NCBI GenBank assembly: GCA_947484275.1
Contig: CANKOY010000007.1
Span: 24,493-88,492, forward strand
Origin: Planctomycetota bacterium
GTDB lineage: Bacteria; Planctomycetota; UBA1135; GCA-002686595
Reading direction: 5' to 3'
DNA length: 64,000 bases
The notes under the pieces were generated by a model. It saw only the letters and a list, made by a program, of their open reading frames with translations, searched no databases and was not told where the DNA came from. The position numbers were made by a program, and so were the translations under genes. Every line of letters begins with the position of its first letter. Within the stretch, counting starts at the first letter, position 1. Of this stretch, positions 1-8,910 are shown in pieces.

Positions 1-249
1 TTCCGCGCGCTCCTTGTCGGCGAGGTCCTTGCGCGCGGCCTTGTCGAACTGCTCGATCGACTCGTGACGGCGCTTGGCGCCGCCGCTCAAGGCCGCCATG
101 ACGTCTTCTTCGGTGGCGTCGCGGTTCTTGTCGACTTCGGCTTTCTTCACGTCGGAGAGCACCAGACGCAACGTGTCGCGCACGAGCTCCTTTCGCGCGA
201 GCATGGCCGCCTTGAGGTCCGCTTCGATCCGTTTGCGCGTCTCCGACAT
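1..249 (-). CDS. yqeY: YqeY-like GatB/Yqey domain protein (3' end cut by window)
   Basis: Reading the minus strand from ATG at 249 gives 83 codons that remain open at the window edge. The protein begins MSETRKRIEADLKAAMLARK, continues with a VRDTLRLVLSDVKKAEVD stretch, and is rich in Lys, Glu and Arg. This is the N-terminal pattern of the YqeY family, small helical proteins related to the tRNA-binding tail of GatB. The cellular role of the family is not well defined. The start lies 3 nt after the gyrA stop, so the two genes are very likely co-transcribed. The C-terminal half is outside the window. Confidence 0.8.
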   Translation of the reverse strand, partial: MSETRKRIEADLKAAMLARKELVRDTLRLVLSDVKKAEVDKNRDATEEDVMAALSGGAKRRHESIEQFDKAARKDLADKERAE

Positions 250-252
250 GGC

Positions 253-2862
253 CTATTCCTCGCCCTCGCCGTCATCTTCGGCGTCCTCGCCGTCTTCGCC
301 CTCAAGCTCCTCGTCATCGTCCTCATCGTCCGCGCTCTCGTCCTGCTCCTCGAGCTCGGAGGCGACGGCGCGGCGCGGCGCGGAAATCTGTTGGTATTCC
401 TCCAGCTCGGTAGCGCTGATGATCTCCATTGCGACGAGTTGATCGTCGTCCTTGAGATTCACGAGGCGCACGCCCTGGGTGTTGCGCCCCATGGGACGCA
501 TTTCGTTCACCGGCGAACGCACGATCATGCCCTGGGCCGTGATGAACATCGTGTCGTCTTCTTCGCGGCACAGACCAAGACCGACGACATCGCCGTTGCG
601 ACCTCCGGTCTGGATGTTGATCACGCCTTGGCCGCCGCGACCCTTGACCGGGTATTCGACGACTGCAGTGCGCTTGCCATGTCCGTGCTCACAGGCCGTC
701 AGGATGAACTGGTCGGGCGCGGCCACGAGCATGTCCACGACGCGGTCGGCCTCGCGCAGGCGGATGCCGCGCACGCCGTAGGAAGTCCGGCCCATGGAGC
801 GCACGGCCTTCTCGTCGAAACGGATCGCCTTGCCCTGGGCGGAGCCAAGCATCAGCGTGTCGCCGGCCTTGCACAGCGCCACAGCCACGACCTCGTCGCC
901 ATCATTCAGTTTGATCGCGCGGATGCCGCCCTTCTTCGGACGGGAGTAACGCTCCAGCGGCGTCTTCTTGACCGTGCCCTGGCGCGTGGCGAAGAACACC
1001 GAGTGTTCCTTGTCGAATTCGGGCACGCGCAGAACGTTGGTGATCTTCTCCCCGTCGCCGAGGTTGATCAGGTTTTTCATGGCCCGGCCTGGCGAAGTGC
1101 GCGAGGCCTCAGGCACCTGATAGACCTTGATCCAGTAGACCTGTCCGAGGTTCGAGAAGCACAACAGATAGTCGTGCGTGCCGGCGACGAACAGAGAATC
1201 CAGCACGTCGCCTTCCTTGGCGTCCGAGCCGATGATTCCGCGGCCACCGCGAGCCTGGGTGCGGTAGACGTCCAACGGCGTGCGCTTGATGTAGCCGCCG
1301 CGGGAGACGGTCACGGCCATCATCTCCTCGTTGATCAGTTCTTCGATGTCGAAGCTGCCGTCGACTTCTTCGGAGGAGATCTCCGTGCGGCGATCGTCGC
1401 CGTACTGTCTGTCCAGGGAGTCGAGGTCGTCCTTGATGATCGCAATCACGCGCGCGGCCCGATCGAGGATGTCGCGCAGGTCGGCGATCTCGGCCACGAC
1501 TTCGTTGAATTCGGCTTCCAACTTCTCGCGTTCGAGCCCCGTGAGCCGACCAAGGCGCATGTCGACGATCGCCTGCGCCTGGCGCTGCGAGAGCGAGAAG
1601 GCTGTGGATAGGCTCGCCCTGGCTTCTTCGGGTGTCTTGCTGGCGCGGATCAGGCGGATCACTTCGTCGATGTTGTCGACGGCGATGCGCAGGCCCTCCA
1701 GGATGTGCTTGCGCTCCTCGGCCTTGCTGAGGAGGAACAGCGTGCGCCTGCGAATGACCTCTTTGCGGTGCGAGAGGTACGCGTCGAGCAATCCGCGCAG
1801 CGTGAGCGTCCGGGGCTGGCCGCGATCGATCACCAAGTTGATGAACGATTGCGTCGTCTGCATCGGCGTGTACTGGAACAGCTGATTGACGATGACCTGG
1901 GGGTCCTCGCCCTTCTTCAGCTCGATCACCAGACGGATGCCAGTGCGGTCCGACTCGTCGCGCACGTCGGAAATGCCAGTGATGCGCCCGTCTTTGACGA
2001 CTTCGACGATCTTCTCGATGATCGCCGTCTTGCGCACCTGGAACGGCACTTCGGTGACGATCACGGCATGGCGATTCTTGACCTCTTCGATCACATGGCG
2101 CGCGCGCACGCGCACCAATCCGCGGCCGGTGGCGTAGGCCTGCAGGATCCCGCGCCGGCCCATGATGATGCCGCCGGTGGGGAAGTCGGGGCCGCTGACG
2201 ATCTCGCACAAATCGCCGGCAGTGATCTCGGGTCGATCGAGGATTGCGCGCAGGGCCTGGGTGACCTCGCGCAAATTGTGCGGCAAGAGGCTCGTCGCCA
2301 TGCCGACCGCGATTCCGTCCGAACCGTTGCATAGAAGATTCGGGAATCGGCCGGGCAACACCACGGGCTCGGTGCGCGACTCGTCGTAGTTCTGCTGCAC
2401 GTCCACGGTGTCGCGCTCGATGTCGTCGAGCATCTCGACCGCGGCGCCCTTCATGCGCGCCTCCGTGTATCGCATCGCGGCCGGAGGATCGCCGTCGATC
2501 GAGCCGAAGTTGCCCTGACCGTCGATCAGCGGGTAGCGCGTCGAGAAGGGCTGCGCGAGGCGCACCAGGGTCGGGTAGACCACCGACTCCCCGTGCGGGT
2601 GGTAGTTGCCCGAGGTGTCACCGGCGATCTTGGCGCACTTCCTGTATTTGGCCCGCGGGCTCAGGCTCAGGTCGTTCATGGCCACCAGAATCCGCCGCTG
2701 CGAGGGCTTGAGGCCGTCGCGGACATCGGGCAGGGCTCGGGAGTGGATGACCGAGAGCGCGTAAGTCAGGTACGACTCGCGCATCTCGCGCTCGATGGAG
2801 CGCGGCTCGACAATTCCCTGGGGTACGGGCGGCGGGGGAGGCGGCGTTTCGATTCCGGTCAT
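253..2862 (-). CDS. gyrA: DNA gyrase subunit A
   Basis: An 869-residue protein, the usual GyrA length. The breakage-reunion domain starts near residue 22, with the catalytic tyrosine at about Y132 in [10 protein letters not shown]. The C-terminal beta-pinwheel carries a GyrA-box-like motif QARGGRG, which favours gyrase over topoisomerase IV; gyrB is also in this window. The enzyme introduces negative supercoils using ATP hydrolysed by GyrB. In the quinolone-determining region, E. coli S83 corresponds to S93 here, while E. coli D87 is replaced by proline (P97). The last 35 or so residues are a strongly acidic Glu/Asp tail. The N-terminus has a run of seven prolines before the conserved domain. 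It is followed by yqeY 3 nt downstream. Confidence 0.97.
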   Translation of the reverse strand: MTGIETPPPPPPVPQGIVEPRSIEREMRESYLTYALSVIHSRALPDVRDGLKPSQRRILVAMNDLSLSPRAKYRKCAKIAGDTSGNYHPHGESVVYPTLVRLAQPFSTRYPLIDGQGNFGSIDGDPPAAMRYTEARMKGAAVEMLDDIERDTVDVQQNYDESRTEPVVLPGRFPNLLCNGSDGIAVGMATSLLPHNLREVTQALRAILDRPEITAGDLCEIVSGPDFPTGGIIMGRRGILQAYATGRGLVRVRARHVIEEVKNRHAVIVTEVPFQVRKTAIIEKIVEVVKDGRITGISDVRDESDRTGIRLVIELKKGEDPQVIVNQLFQYTPMQTTQSFINLVIDRGQPRTLTLRGLLDAYLSHRKEVIRRRTLFLLSKAEERKHILEGLRIAVDNIDEVIRLIRASKTPEEARASLSTAFSLSQRQAQAIVDMRLGRLTGLEREKLEAEFNEVVAEIADLRDILDRAARVIAIIKDDLDSLDRQYGDDRRTEISSEEVDGSFDIEELINEEMMAVTVSRGGYIKRTPLDVYRTQARGGRGIIGSDAKEGDVLDSLFVAGTHDYLLCFSNLGQVYWIKVYQVPEASRTSPGRAMKNLINLGDGEKITNVLRVPEFDKEHSVFFATRQGTVKKTPLERYSRPKKGGIRAIKLNDGDEVVAVALCKAGDTLMLGSAQGKAIRFDEKAVRSMGRTSYGVRGIRLREADRVVDMLVAAPDQFILTACEHGHGKRTAVVEYPVKGRGGQGVINIQTGGRNGDVVGLGLCREEDDTMFITAQGMIVRSPVNEMRPMGRNTQGVRLVNLKDDDQLVAMEIISATELEEYQQISAPRRAVASELEEQDESADDEDDDEELEGEDGEDAEDDGEGEE

Positions 2863-3011
2863 CGCAGAAGGCAGGGAGTCAGGGGTGCGTCGCTCTGTCC
2901 GTCGGGATGGCGGGCGTCGCGGGGCAAGCGCGTAGTATCTCGCGCCGACCCTGGGGATGCCAGGGTCGGAGAGTCACTTAACTAAGGTAGAGCGACGCCT
3001 CGGCGGGCCGG

Positions 3012-4649
3012 TCACCGCGGCCCAGGTCGCAGCAGGGGCTCCAACACGGAACGCCAGGAATCGGGAATGTCTCGCAGGAGATCCGCGGTGTCCGATCCGG
3101 GCTGCAAATGGGCCGCCGCCAGGACTCCCTGGACGCGTGCCATGTCCGAGTCCCCGCGCAGGGCGCCGAGGTCAAGCCACTGATTCGCCGCCTCGAATTC
3201 ACCTGCAACGAGGGCGCGGCGAGCGCGTTCGGCCAACTCGGCCAGGCTGATCTCCCCCACTGCCGCCGCGCGCCGGACGAGGGCCCCAAGGGCAGGATCC
3301 TCGTCTGTCAGTTGCGCCATGCGCTCCGCTGCGGAGGCATAGGCACCCCGACGGAGGTCGAGCAACACCTGATCCCGGGGCCATTGGCCCAGGAGCCCGC
3401 GGGCCTCCATGGCCATGATCGCCAGGAAGGCGACGATTCCGATTCTCCCGACCCAAAACAGGCGCCGCTCGAGTCGCGCGGCCTGCTGCCCATCGCGCTG
3501 GGCCTCTTCGAGGAATTCGATCCGCCGCTCGGTCGAGAAGTGCCGCCACGAGGTCCGCGACCGTGCGTGGGGGCCGGACACCTGCTCGAGCGCAGCGATC
3601 AGGGGCGCCGCGTCGCCGCACAGGCGCAGGCTGAAGAGATCGGCCTCCAATTCAAAGCGCCGCGACATCCAGCCGAATCCAAGGAACCAGATCCCGACCG
3701 AAGCCGCCAGGATCAGTGCAGTGCCCACGGGTTCGCCCTCGACGAGCGCCGACGCGGCGAGATCGGCGCCGAAGAGCGCGGCGAAGGCCCAGGCAGCGAA
3801 GATCGGCACATGGCCGCGTTTGGCGTGGCCGATTTCATGGGCGTACACGCTGGCCAGTTGCCGCAGGTTTAGCTGCGACAGGAGCAGGTCCGAGAAAATC
3901 ACGGTGCGGTACGCCGGTAGCAACCCGACGATGGCCGCATTCGCCATGGAGAAATTGGTGTGCCAAAGGAACAGTCGCCGGCCGTCGAACTTCGCCCGCT
4001 CTGAAACCGCGTCGAGCAAGGCGCGCTCGGGCCCTGGGGGCAGGGGTTCGGTCTCCCAGGTGTTGCACAGCACCCAGGGCAGACTGATTGCGAACAGCGC
4101 CAACATGACCACCGCGTACAAAGCGTTCCAAACCGCGACCGTCTCGATGCTCAAGCGCAGGTCGTCCAAGGCTCCGACAAGACTCGCAATCACCACGTAC
4201 CCGATCAGCGGAACAAAGACTGCTGCGAAGAGCCGGGCCTGAAACCGCAGACCCGCGTGAGAGCGCGCTCCCCCCATGAGCCGCGCGCGCGCGTCGATCG
4301 CGATCAGGGAGTAGACGGCAAAGGGCGCGAAGGCCGGCAGCAACGCCAGGCTGGGCCAGCCCACCAAGCTCGCGGACGAACCGGTGAGGCCCTCGAGAAT
4401 TTCGATCCAATCGGCGGCGAACAAGGCCGCCGCCTGGAGCCAAACCGGGGACCAGTGCAGCGCCCGGTACGTTCGCTCCGCGAGACGAAATCGTCCGCGC
4501 AGGTAGCAGCGATGGGCCACGAACCAGAGGCCGTGGGGCACGAACGCGAAGGCCACGAGCAGCCACCACCGGGGCGTCGATGCGAAGCCCACTTCCTCCC
4601 AGATCACCTGCAGCAGCAGGGCAAGTCCAACTTGAATGAGGTAGGTCAC
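3012..4649 (-). CDS. Membrane-embedded M48-family zinc metalloprotease
   Basis: A 545-residue protein with a GTG start. Several hydrophobic segments fill residues 1-195. The zinc motif HEIGH is at residues 271-275, and a downstream FELEAD supplies the likely third ligand (Glu) near residue 335. Two more hydrophobic stretches flank these motifs. This is the layout of M48 peptidases (HtpX, Ste24/CAAX protease and BlaR-like groups), with the active site at the membrane. The C-terminal 150 residues contain one further TM segment and an Ala/Arg-rich helical extension of unknown role. The gene lies 18 nt downstream of the PHA-system-like gene on the same strand. The substrate cannot be told from sequence; housekeeping membrane-protein quality control is one possibility. 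Confidence 0.85.
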   Translation of the reverse strand: MTYLIQVGLALLLQVIWEEVGFASTPRWWLLVAFAFVPHGLWFVAHRCYLRGRFRLAERTYRALHWSPVWLQAAALFAADWIEILEGLTGSSASLVGWPSLALLPAFAPFAVYSLIAIDARARLMGGARSHAGLRFQARLFAAVFVPLIGYVVIASLVGALDDLRLSIETVAVWNALYAVVMLALFAISLPWVLCNTWETEPLPPGPERALLDAVSERAKFDGRRLFLWHTNFSMANAAIVGLLPAYRTVIFSDLLLSQLNLRQLASVYAHEIGHAKRGHVPIFAAWAFAALFGADLAASALVEGEPVGTALILAASVGIWFLGFGWMSRRFELEADLFSLRLCGDAAPLIAALEQVSGPHARSRTSWRHFSTERRIEFLEEAQRDGQQAARLERRLFWVGRIGIVAFLAIMAMEARGLLGQWPRDQVLLDLRRGAYASAAERMAQLTDEDPALGALVRRAAAVGEISLAELAERARRALVAGEFEAANQWLDLGALRGDSDMARVQGVLAAAHLQPGSDTADLLRDIPDSWRSVLEPLLRPGPR

Positions 4650-4667
4650 GGCGCGGCCGAGGCTTGC

Positions 4668-4943
4668 TCAGCCGGCGACGAGCTTGCCGAGTTCGTCTTC
4701 GAGCATGCGGCGCAAGGTGGCCTCCGGCAGGAAGGCCGGCCGGTCGCGCACCGTGACGGCGAGGACGCTGGCTTCGATCGCATAGTCGGCGCGCACGCTG
4801 CCGAGAAAGCCGGCGTTCTTCGCAAGCGTTCCGCGCAGTCCGTCCGGGCCTGGAGTGAATTCAACGTCGTGGCGCGTGGCGGCTTGTTGGATTCTGCGCG
4901 CGAGCTCCGCGGTGGAGAGGCTATGGCTGATTTTCACTTCCAT
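4668..4943 (-). CDS. Polyhydroxyalkanoic acid system-type small protein
   Basis: A 91-residue soluble protein beginning MEVKISHSLSTAELARRIQQ. The pattern, an amphipathic N-terminal helix, then short beta strands, then LRRMLEDELGKLVAG, resembles the PHA_gran_rgn family annotated as putative polyhydroxyalkanoic acid system protein. Family members are about 90 residues. No PHA synthase is present in the window, so a PHA role is family-based only. It lies 9 nt after dapF and 18 nt before the M48 protease gene, in the same orientation, so all probably belong to one transcript with rnhC. Confidence 0.55.
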   Translation of the reverse strand: MEVKISHSLSTAELARRIQQAATRHDVEFTPGPDGLRGTLAKNAGFLGSVRADYAIEASVLAVTVRDRPAFLPEATLRRMLEDELGKLVAG

Positions 4944-4952
4944 GTTGGTGCC

Positions 4953-5828
4953 CTACGCTCCGTTTTCGCGCAACAGCTGGGTCGCGGGTAGCAACTCACC
5001 GGATCCGAGTACCTCGCATGCACCGCTAAGGCGAACTTCGCCATCCGGTGCGTCCCAGGTGATTCGCAACGTGCCGCCGGCGAGCTTCACATCGATCGGA
5101 GTGCTGGCCCGATTTGTGATCACGGCCGCCACCGCCGCAGCGCATGCGCCCGTGCCGCAGGCCGCCGTTTCACCGACGCCGCGCTCCCACACCCGCATCT
5201 GAAGGCCCTCGGGATGGACCGTGACGAATTCCACGTTCGTGCGCGCCGGAAAGTGTCGGTGGCGTTCCAGCTCGGCCCCCAGACGCGCCACGGGAGCCTC
5301 GCGCTCGTCGCGCGCGAACAGGACGCAGTGCGGATTGCCCATGTCGATAATGGTCGCCTCCACCGCGCCGTGTCCGGTCTTCAGAGTGACGCGACGTTCG
5401 ACGATGCGCGGCTCGCCCATGTGGATCTCAGCGCCGCTAATGCCGGATGCGTGGCGCTTGTCGCGCAGGACCCGCGCGCGTCGCAGTCCTGAGTCGGTTT
5501 CGATCGTGAACTCGTCGCTGTGCACGTACTCGCGCTCGCGCGCCACCAGGGCGATGCAGCGCAGTCCGTTGCCGCAGGATTCCGGACGGCTGCCGTCCGA
5601 GTTGTAGATGACCATGCGGCAATCGCCGCCCTCGCGCGGTCGCGTCAAGAGCAGAATTCCATCAAGGCGAAAGTCGGGCGAGAGATTCGCGTCGAGCTGC
5701 GCGCGAGAGGCCAAGGCTGCGCCGCACAACTCCAACGCCACCTGTCGCGGGTCATTGGGCGGCTCCTCAGCGAAGCAGTCGAATAGGGCGAAGTTGTTGC
5801 CGGTGCCTGCAACCAAGGTGAATTTCAT
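4953..5828 (-). CDS. dapF: Diaminopimelate epimerase
   Basis: A 291-residue enzyme that converts LL- to meso-diaminopimelate for lysine and peptidoglycan synthesis. The two catalytic cysteines are visible: C85 in the ESCGNGLRC context and a second in AACGTGACAAA near the C-terminal third. The N-terminus MKFTLVAGTGNNF is the usual DapF opening (substrate-binding Asn). A longer open frame exists upstream but overlaps rnhC; the ATG at 5828 overlaps the rnhC stop in an ATGA, which supports this start and translational coupling. The enzyme implies DAP-type peptidoglycan or lysine synthesis; an aspartokinase is at the right end of the window. Confidence 0.95.
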   Translation of the reverse strand: MKFTLVAGTGNNFALFDCFAEEPPNDPRQVALELCGAALASRAQLDANLSPDFRLDGILLLTRPREGGDCRMVIYNSDGSRPESCGNGLRCIALVAREREYVHSDEFTIETDSGLRRARVLRDKRHASGISGAEIHMGEPRIVERRVTLKTGHGAVEATIIDMGNPHCVLFARDEREAPVARLGAELERHRHFPARTNVEFVTVHPEGLQMRVWERGVGETAACGTGACAAAVAAVITNRASTPIDVKLAGGTLRITWDAPDGEVRLSGACEVLGSGELLPATQLLRENGA

Positions 5829-6730
5829 CGCGTCCCTCCGCCCGACACTCGCTGCGTGTTCTTGAAGTGCAACTTGGCGACGTTCCCCAGTTTTCCGAGT
5901 CCATGCAGCGCGATGAATCGTCGCGCCGCTTGATCCACGTGCGCGCCGGCGCCCTTGCCAAGGTCGATCGCAAAGGCATCGGACAGTTCGCCCAGGCCGT
6001 TGAGGAAGCCCTCGCGCGCGATCACGCTGGCCGCGGCCACGGCCGGGACGCTTTCCGCGCGCGGATGTTGGATCAGGTTCACGTTGCTGCCCGCCAGGGC
6101 CTGCTCCATCAGTTTCGCGTTGGCGAACTGATCCACGAGCACGCGCATCCCCGGTGCGCAAACCTGGCGAATCGCCTTGGCGTGCAGGTCCGCGAGCAGC
6201 GGATTCAAGTTCTTGTAGCGCGCGTGGGCCGCGTTGTATTCCAGCGGCGACAACTGGACCACGGCGTGGGGCACGCTCGCTCGCAGGGCCGCCCCCAGTC
6301 GCCTGCACGCGTCGTCGTTGATCTGTTTGGAGTCGCGCACGGGTCCGCCGAGCATCGCCTCGGATTGTTCGGGCTCAAGGCGCACGGCGCAGACCACCAG
6401 TGGCCCGAAGTAGTCGCCCTTTCCCGACTCGTCGCTGCCGACCATCGTGACGAAGGCTTCGCTCGCCTTCGCATCTGCCCTTGTGGACGCCTTGGCGGAG
6501 GGCGGCGGTTGCACATCGCCCTCCAAGTAGCGCGTCAGGAATTCGCCGGGGTGATCGCCCTGGACCACCAGCTTGCCCGAGGCGTAGCCCGTGGCCACGA
6601 CGCCCTCGCCCTTGACTGAAAACAGGGCGTGGGGCACCGAGCGGAAGTCGAAGGCGCCGCGCTCTAGCTCGGTCTTCAGCTGCGCCATGCGCGAGCGCGT
6701 CAACGCCACAACCCGGGTGCTTTGAGTCAC
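5825..6730 (-). CDS. rnhC: Ribonuclease HIII
   Basis: A 301-residue protein with a GTG start. Residues 1-75 fit the TBP-like N-terminal domain (DUF3378) that sets HIII apart from HII. The catalytic core starts at GSDESGKGDYFGP, with D100 and E101 as the first metal ligands in a DESGKGD signature. Further acidic residues lie in KQIND and in the VLVDQFANAK segment. The enzyme removes RNA from RNA-DNA hybrids at replication and R-loops. It is first in a run with dapF, the PHA-type gene and the M48 protease. It is divergent from the Rieske gene 107 bp away, so that gap should hold both promoters. Confidence 0.92.
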   Translation of the reverse strand: MTQSTRVVALTRSRMAQLKTELERGAFDFRSVPHALFSVKGEGVVATGYASGKLVVQGDHPGEFLTRYLEGDVQPPPSAKASTRADAKASEAFVTMVGSDESGKGDYFGPLVVCAVRLEPEQSEAMLGGPVRDSKQINDDACRRLGAALRASVPHAVVQLSPLEYNAAHARYKNLNPLLADLHAKAIRQVCAPGMRVLVDQFANAKLMEQALAGSNVNLIQHPRAESVPAVAAASVIAREGFLNGLGELSDAFAIDLGKGAGAHVDQAARRFIALHGLGKLGNVAKLHFKNTQRVSGGGTR

Positions 6731-6837
6731 GCTCGGATTCTGGCACGCTCTCGCGGACCTTCAAAGCCGCGCGTTTGAACTCCTGTGTCCGTTCGCGGTC
6801 GCAGGCATCCGGAAGGTCGCCGAGTCTGCAGCAGAAC

Positions 6838-7191
6838 ATGGAACCCAAGCACGATCCTGACGAATTCGAAACCGCCTTCGGGGCGGACGCGGATCTCGCG
6901 CGCCCGGTGGCGCTCGATACGCCCTGGGGCACCCTGGCGCTGTTCCGCGTCGATGGCGAGGTCGTTTGCGTCCAGGCCTTCTGTCCGCACCTCGAAGGGC
7001 CGCTGTTCCAGGGCAGCGTCGCCAATGGAGAAGTGACCTGCCCCTGGCACCTGTGGCGCTTCGACCTGCGCAGCGGCGCGCGCACGGACTGGAAGAACCC
7101 GCGCCACGGCCAGGACGCGCGCGGTCTCTTGGTCAGCAGCGTGCGCGTCGGCGAGAACGGAAAGTTGATCCTCGCACGACCGCGCCGCTAA
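6838..7191 (+). CDS. Small Rieske [2Fe-2S] protein
   Basis: A 117-residue stand-alone Rieske domain. The cluster ligands are in CPHLEG and CPWHLW, the CxH...CxxH pattern that holds a 2Fe-2S centre with two Cys and two His. There is no signal peptide or TM helix, so it is probably a soluble ferredoxin-like electron carrier (NirD or dioxygenase-ferredoxin type). The ATG at 6838 was chosen over an upstream in-frame codon because the conserved fold starts shortly after it. No oxygenase or reductase partner is adjacent, so the electron acceptor is unknown. Confidence 0.85.
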   Translation: MEPKHDPDEFETAFGADADLARPVALDTPWGTLALFRVDGEVVCVQAFCPHLEGPLFQGSVANGEVTCPWHLWRFDLRSGARTDWKNPRHGQDARGLLVSSVRVGENGKLILARPRR

Positions 7192-7206
7192 CGAGAGCCG
7201 TGACGA

Positions 7207-7713
7207 TCAGGGTTTGACGTACACGCCGGTGGCGAGCACCGACAGATTGCCGTCGCCGTCCTTGCGCAGTTTCCCGCGCACGACGACCTCCTTCAGGTGG
7301 TCGAGACCGTTCCAACCCTTGGCTGAGCCCAAGGCCGGTTTGTCTCCGTCGAGGACCTCGATCGTCGCCGTGCCTTCCTTCAGCGCCTTGCGGTCGACAC
7401 AGCAGTAGTCCCAGGGCGTCGGGCAGCCCTCCGAGGGATCTTCGGGGTCGAGGCAAGACTTCAACGACATGTCGGCGATGGTGAACACCGCTCGCGCTTC
7501 GACGAAGTCGCGAACGCGCCCGGCGACGACCACTTCGGCGCCGTCCGCTGCTGAGCGGGCATCGACGACACTCACCGCGGCCGGCGGCGCGGAGTCGAGT
7601 CGCATGGAACTCGGCACCGCGCTCTGGCCAGCGGGCGCTGCGGGCGACGGACTCTCCTTGGTGCAGGCCGGCAGGACGAGCAGCAGCAACAGACAGCGAA
7701 GCAAATTGAGCAT
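7207..7713 (-). CDS. Cys-rich lipoprotein linked to the ABC exporter
   Basis: A 168-residue protein with a short hydrophobic leader ending in the lipobox LPAC, so it is predicted to be lipidated at Cys17. A Ser/Ala/Pro linker follows, then a small beta-rich domain. The middle carries a cysteine-containing segment around GCPTPWDYCC, and the C-terminus (VVVRGKLRKDGDGNLSVLA) looks like an OB-type strand pattern. It lies 12 nt downstream of an FtsX-type permease gene and is the last gene of the exporter cluster. I infer a periplasmic accessory role, perhaps metal or redox related because of the cysteines. No specific family is recognised. Confidence 0.7.
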   Translation of the reverse strand: MLNLLRCLLLLLVLPACTKESPSPAAPAGQSAVPSSMRLDSAPPAAVSVVDARSAADGAEVVVAGRVRDFVEARAVFTIADMSLKSCLDPEDPSEGCPTPWDYCCVDRKALKEGTATIEVLDGDKPALGSAKGWNGLDHLKEVVVRGKLRKDGDGNLSVLATGVYVKP

Positions 7714-7725
7714 GGCAGTTTCCTT

Positions 7726-8907
7726 TCAGGGTTCCTTGAGTGCAGAGGCAATGGACAAACGTTGGATGCGCACCATGGCGGGCGCGGTCCCGAACAGGCC
7801 GAGGATCAATACGCCGGCGAAGCCCACCAGGACGCTAACCGCGTCTGCGTCGATGCGAAAGGCGCTCATGGCGATGCGGATCGCGCTGTCGTGCAGCGCG
7901 AACTTGGCCAGTGCGAGGCCGACCACGCCGCCGGCGGCCGCGATCAACAGCGCCTCGAGGGCCAGGGACTTCCCGATGGCCCAGCTGGAGTAGCCGACCG
8001 CGCGCAGGGCAGCCAATTCCCGCAGGCGATCCTGAACCGCGGAGTTGAGCGCATTGGAGCCACCGAACACCGCCGCCACGGCGATCATTGCCGCCATGGC
8101 CCACGCCAAGGTGCGGATGGGGCGGAAGTAGTCGACGAGCTCTCTATAATAGAGTGACGAGGGAATCACTATCAGCTCCAGGTCCAGTCGGCGCAGGGCG
8201 AACAGCTCCAGATCGCCGAAATCCCCGGGCTTGGACATGCGCACGAATACGGCCGACGAGTCGTCGCGGCGCGTCAGGCCGCGCAACTCCGACAGTGGCG
8301 CCCACAATTCGGCCTCGAGCATCGTTCCGGGCGCCGCGAATTGGCCCGCGATCGTGAACTCGGCGCCTTCGAAGCGCACGACACGGCCGGGTTCGAGGGC
8401 GGCCTCGGGCACACCCAGTTGTCGCGCAGCGAGACGTCCCACCAGGACTTCTCCGGAGCGCGCGGGACGCCCGGCGACGATCGTGACGGCGTCGTGCACC
8501 AGGAAAGCGCGCTCGGTGACGCCGCGCACGAAACCGGGATAGGTAGGTTCGCCCGCGCGCGCCTCAGACTGCGGTCCCAGGCGCAGGTTCGTACCCGTGT
8601 GGATCTCGCTCGACACGGCAGGCTGGCCGCCGATGTTGGCAATGCCCGGCACGGCCGCCTCGATCAGCGATGAGGTGCCGGCGGTGACGGTCGAGCGCAG
8701 AACATCTCGCTGGGCAACGCTCGACAACAGGATGGCTACATCCTCGCGCGCAGCGCCTGAGAAGGTGCGGTCTAGGCCGCGCACGAAGGCGCTCGACGCC
8801 ACGAGCAGCGCGGCGACCAGGGCGCTGGCCGCGGCGGTCAGCACCGTACGCACCGGTCGGCGCGCCAGATTTCGCACGGCGTAGTCGAAGGGCAGCGATC
8901 GCGCCAT
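7726..8907 (-). CDS. ABC transporter permease, FtsX/MacB type (second)
   Basis: A 393-residue membrane protein. It has one TM helix near residues 18-38, a large periplasmic domain of about 200 residues (MacB_PCD type), and three TM helices at the C-terminus in the FtsX arrangement (VFGGSNALNSAVQDRLRELA, then two further helices). Such permeases drive substrate transfer by mechanotransmission rather than by transport through a membrane channel. It starts 3 nt after its sister permease. Together with the ATPase and fusion protein it probably forms the inner-membrane half of a tripartite exporter. The substrate is unknown. Confidence 0.88.
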   Translation of the reverse strand: MARSLPFDYAVRNLARRPVRTVLTAAASALVAALLVASSAFVRGLDRTFSGAAREDVAILLSSVAQRDVLRSTVTAGTSSLIEAAVPGIANIGGQPAVSSEIHTGTNLRLGPQSEARAGEPTYPGFVRGVTERAFLVHDAVTIVAGRPARSGEVLVGRLAARQLGVPEAALEPGRVVRFEGAEFTIAGQFAAPGTMLEAELWAPLSELRGLTRRDDSSAVFVRMSKPGDFGDLELFALRRLDLELIVIPSSLYYRELVDYFRPIRTLAWAMAAMIAVAAVFGGSNALNSAVQDRLRELAALRAVGYSSWAIGKSLALEALLIAAAGGVVGLALAKFALHDSAIRIAMSAFRIDADAVSVLVGFAGVLILGLFGTAPAMVRIQRLSIASALKEP

Positions 8908-8910
8908 GTC

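Noticed and set aside
64..1611. 515-codon plus-strand open frame opposite gyrA
   Set aside because: Antisense shadow of gyrA; high GC third positions keep opposite frames open, and the translation has no family motif.
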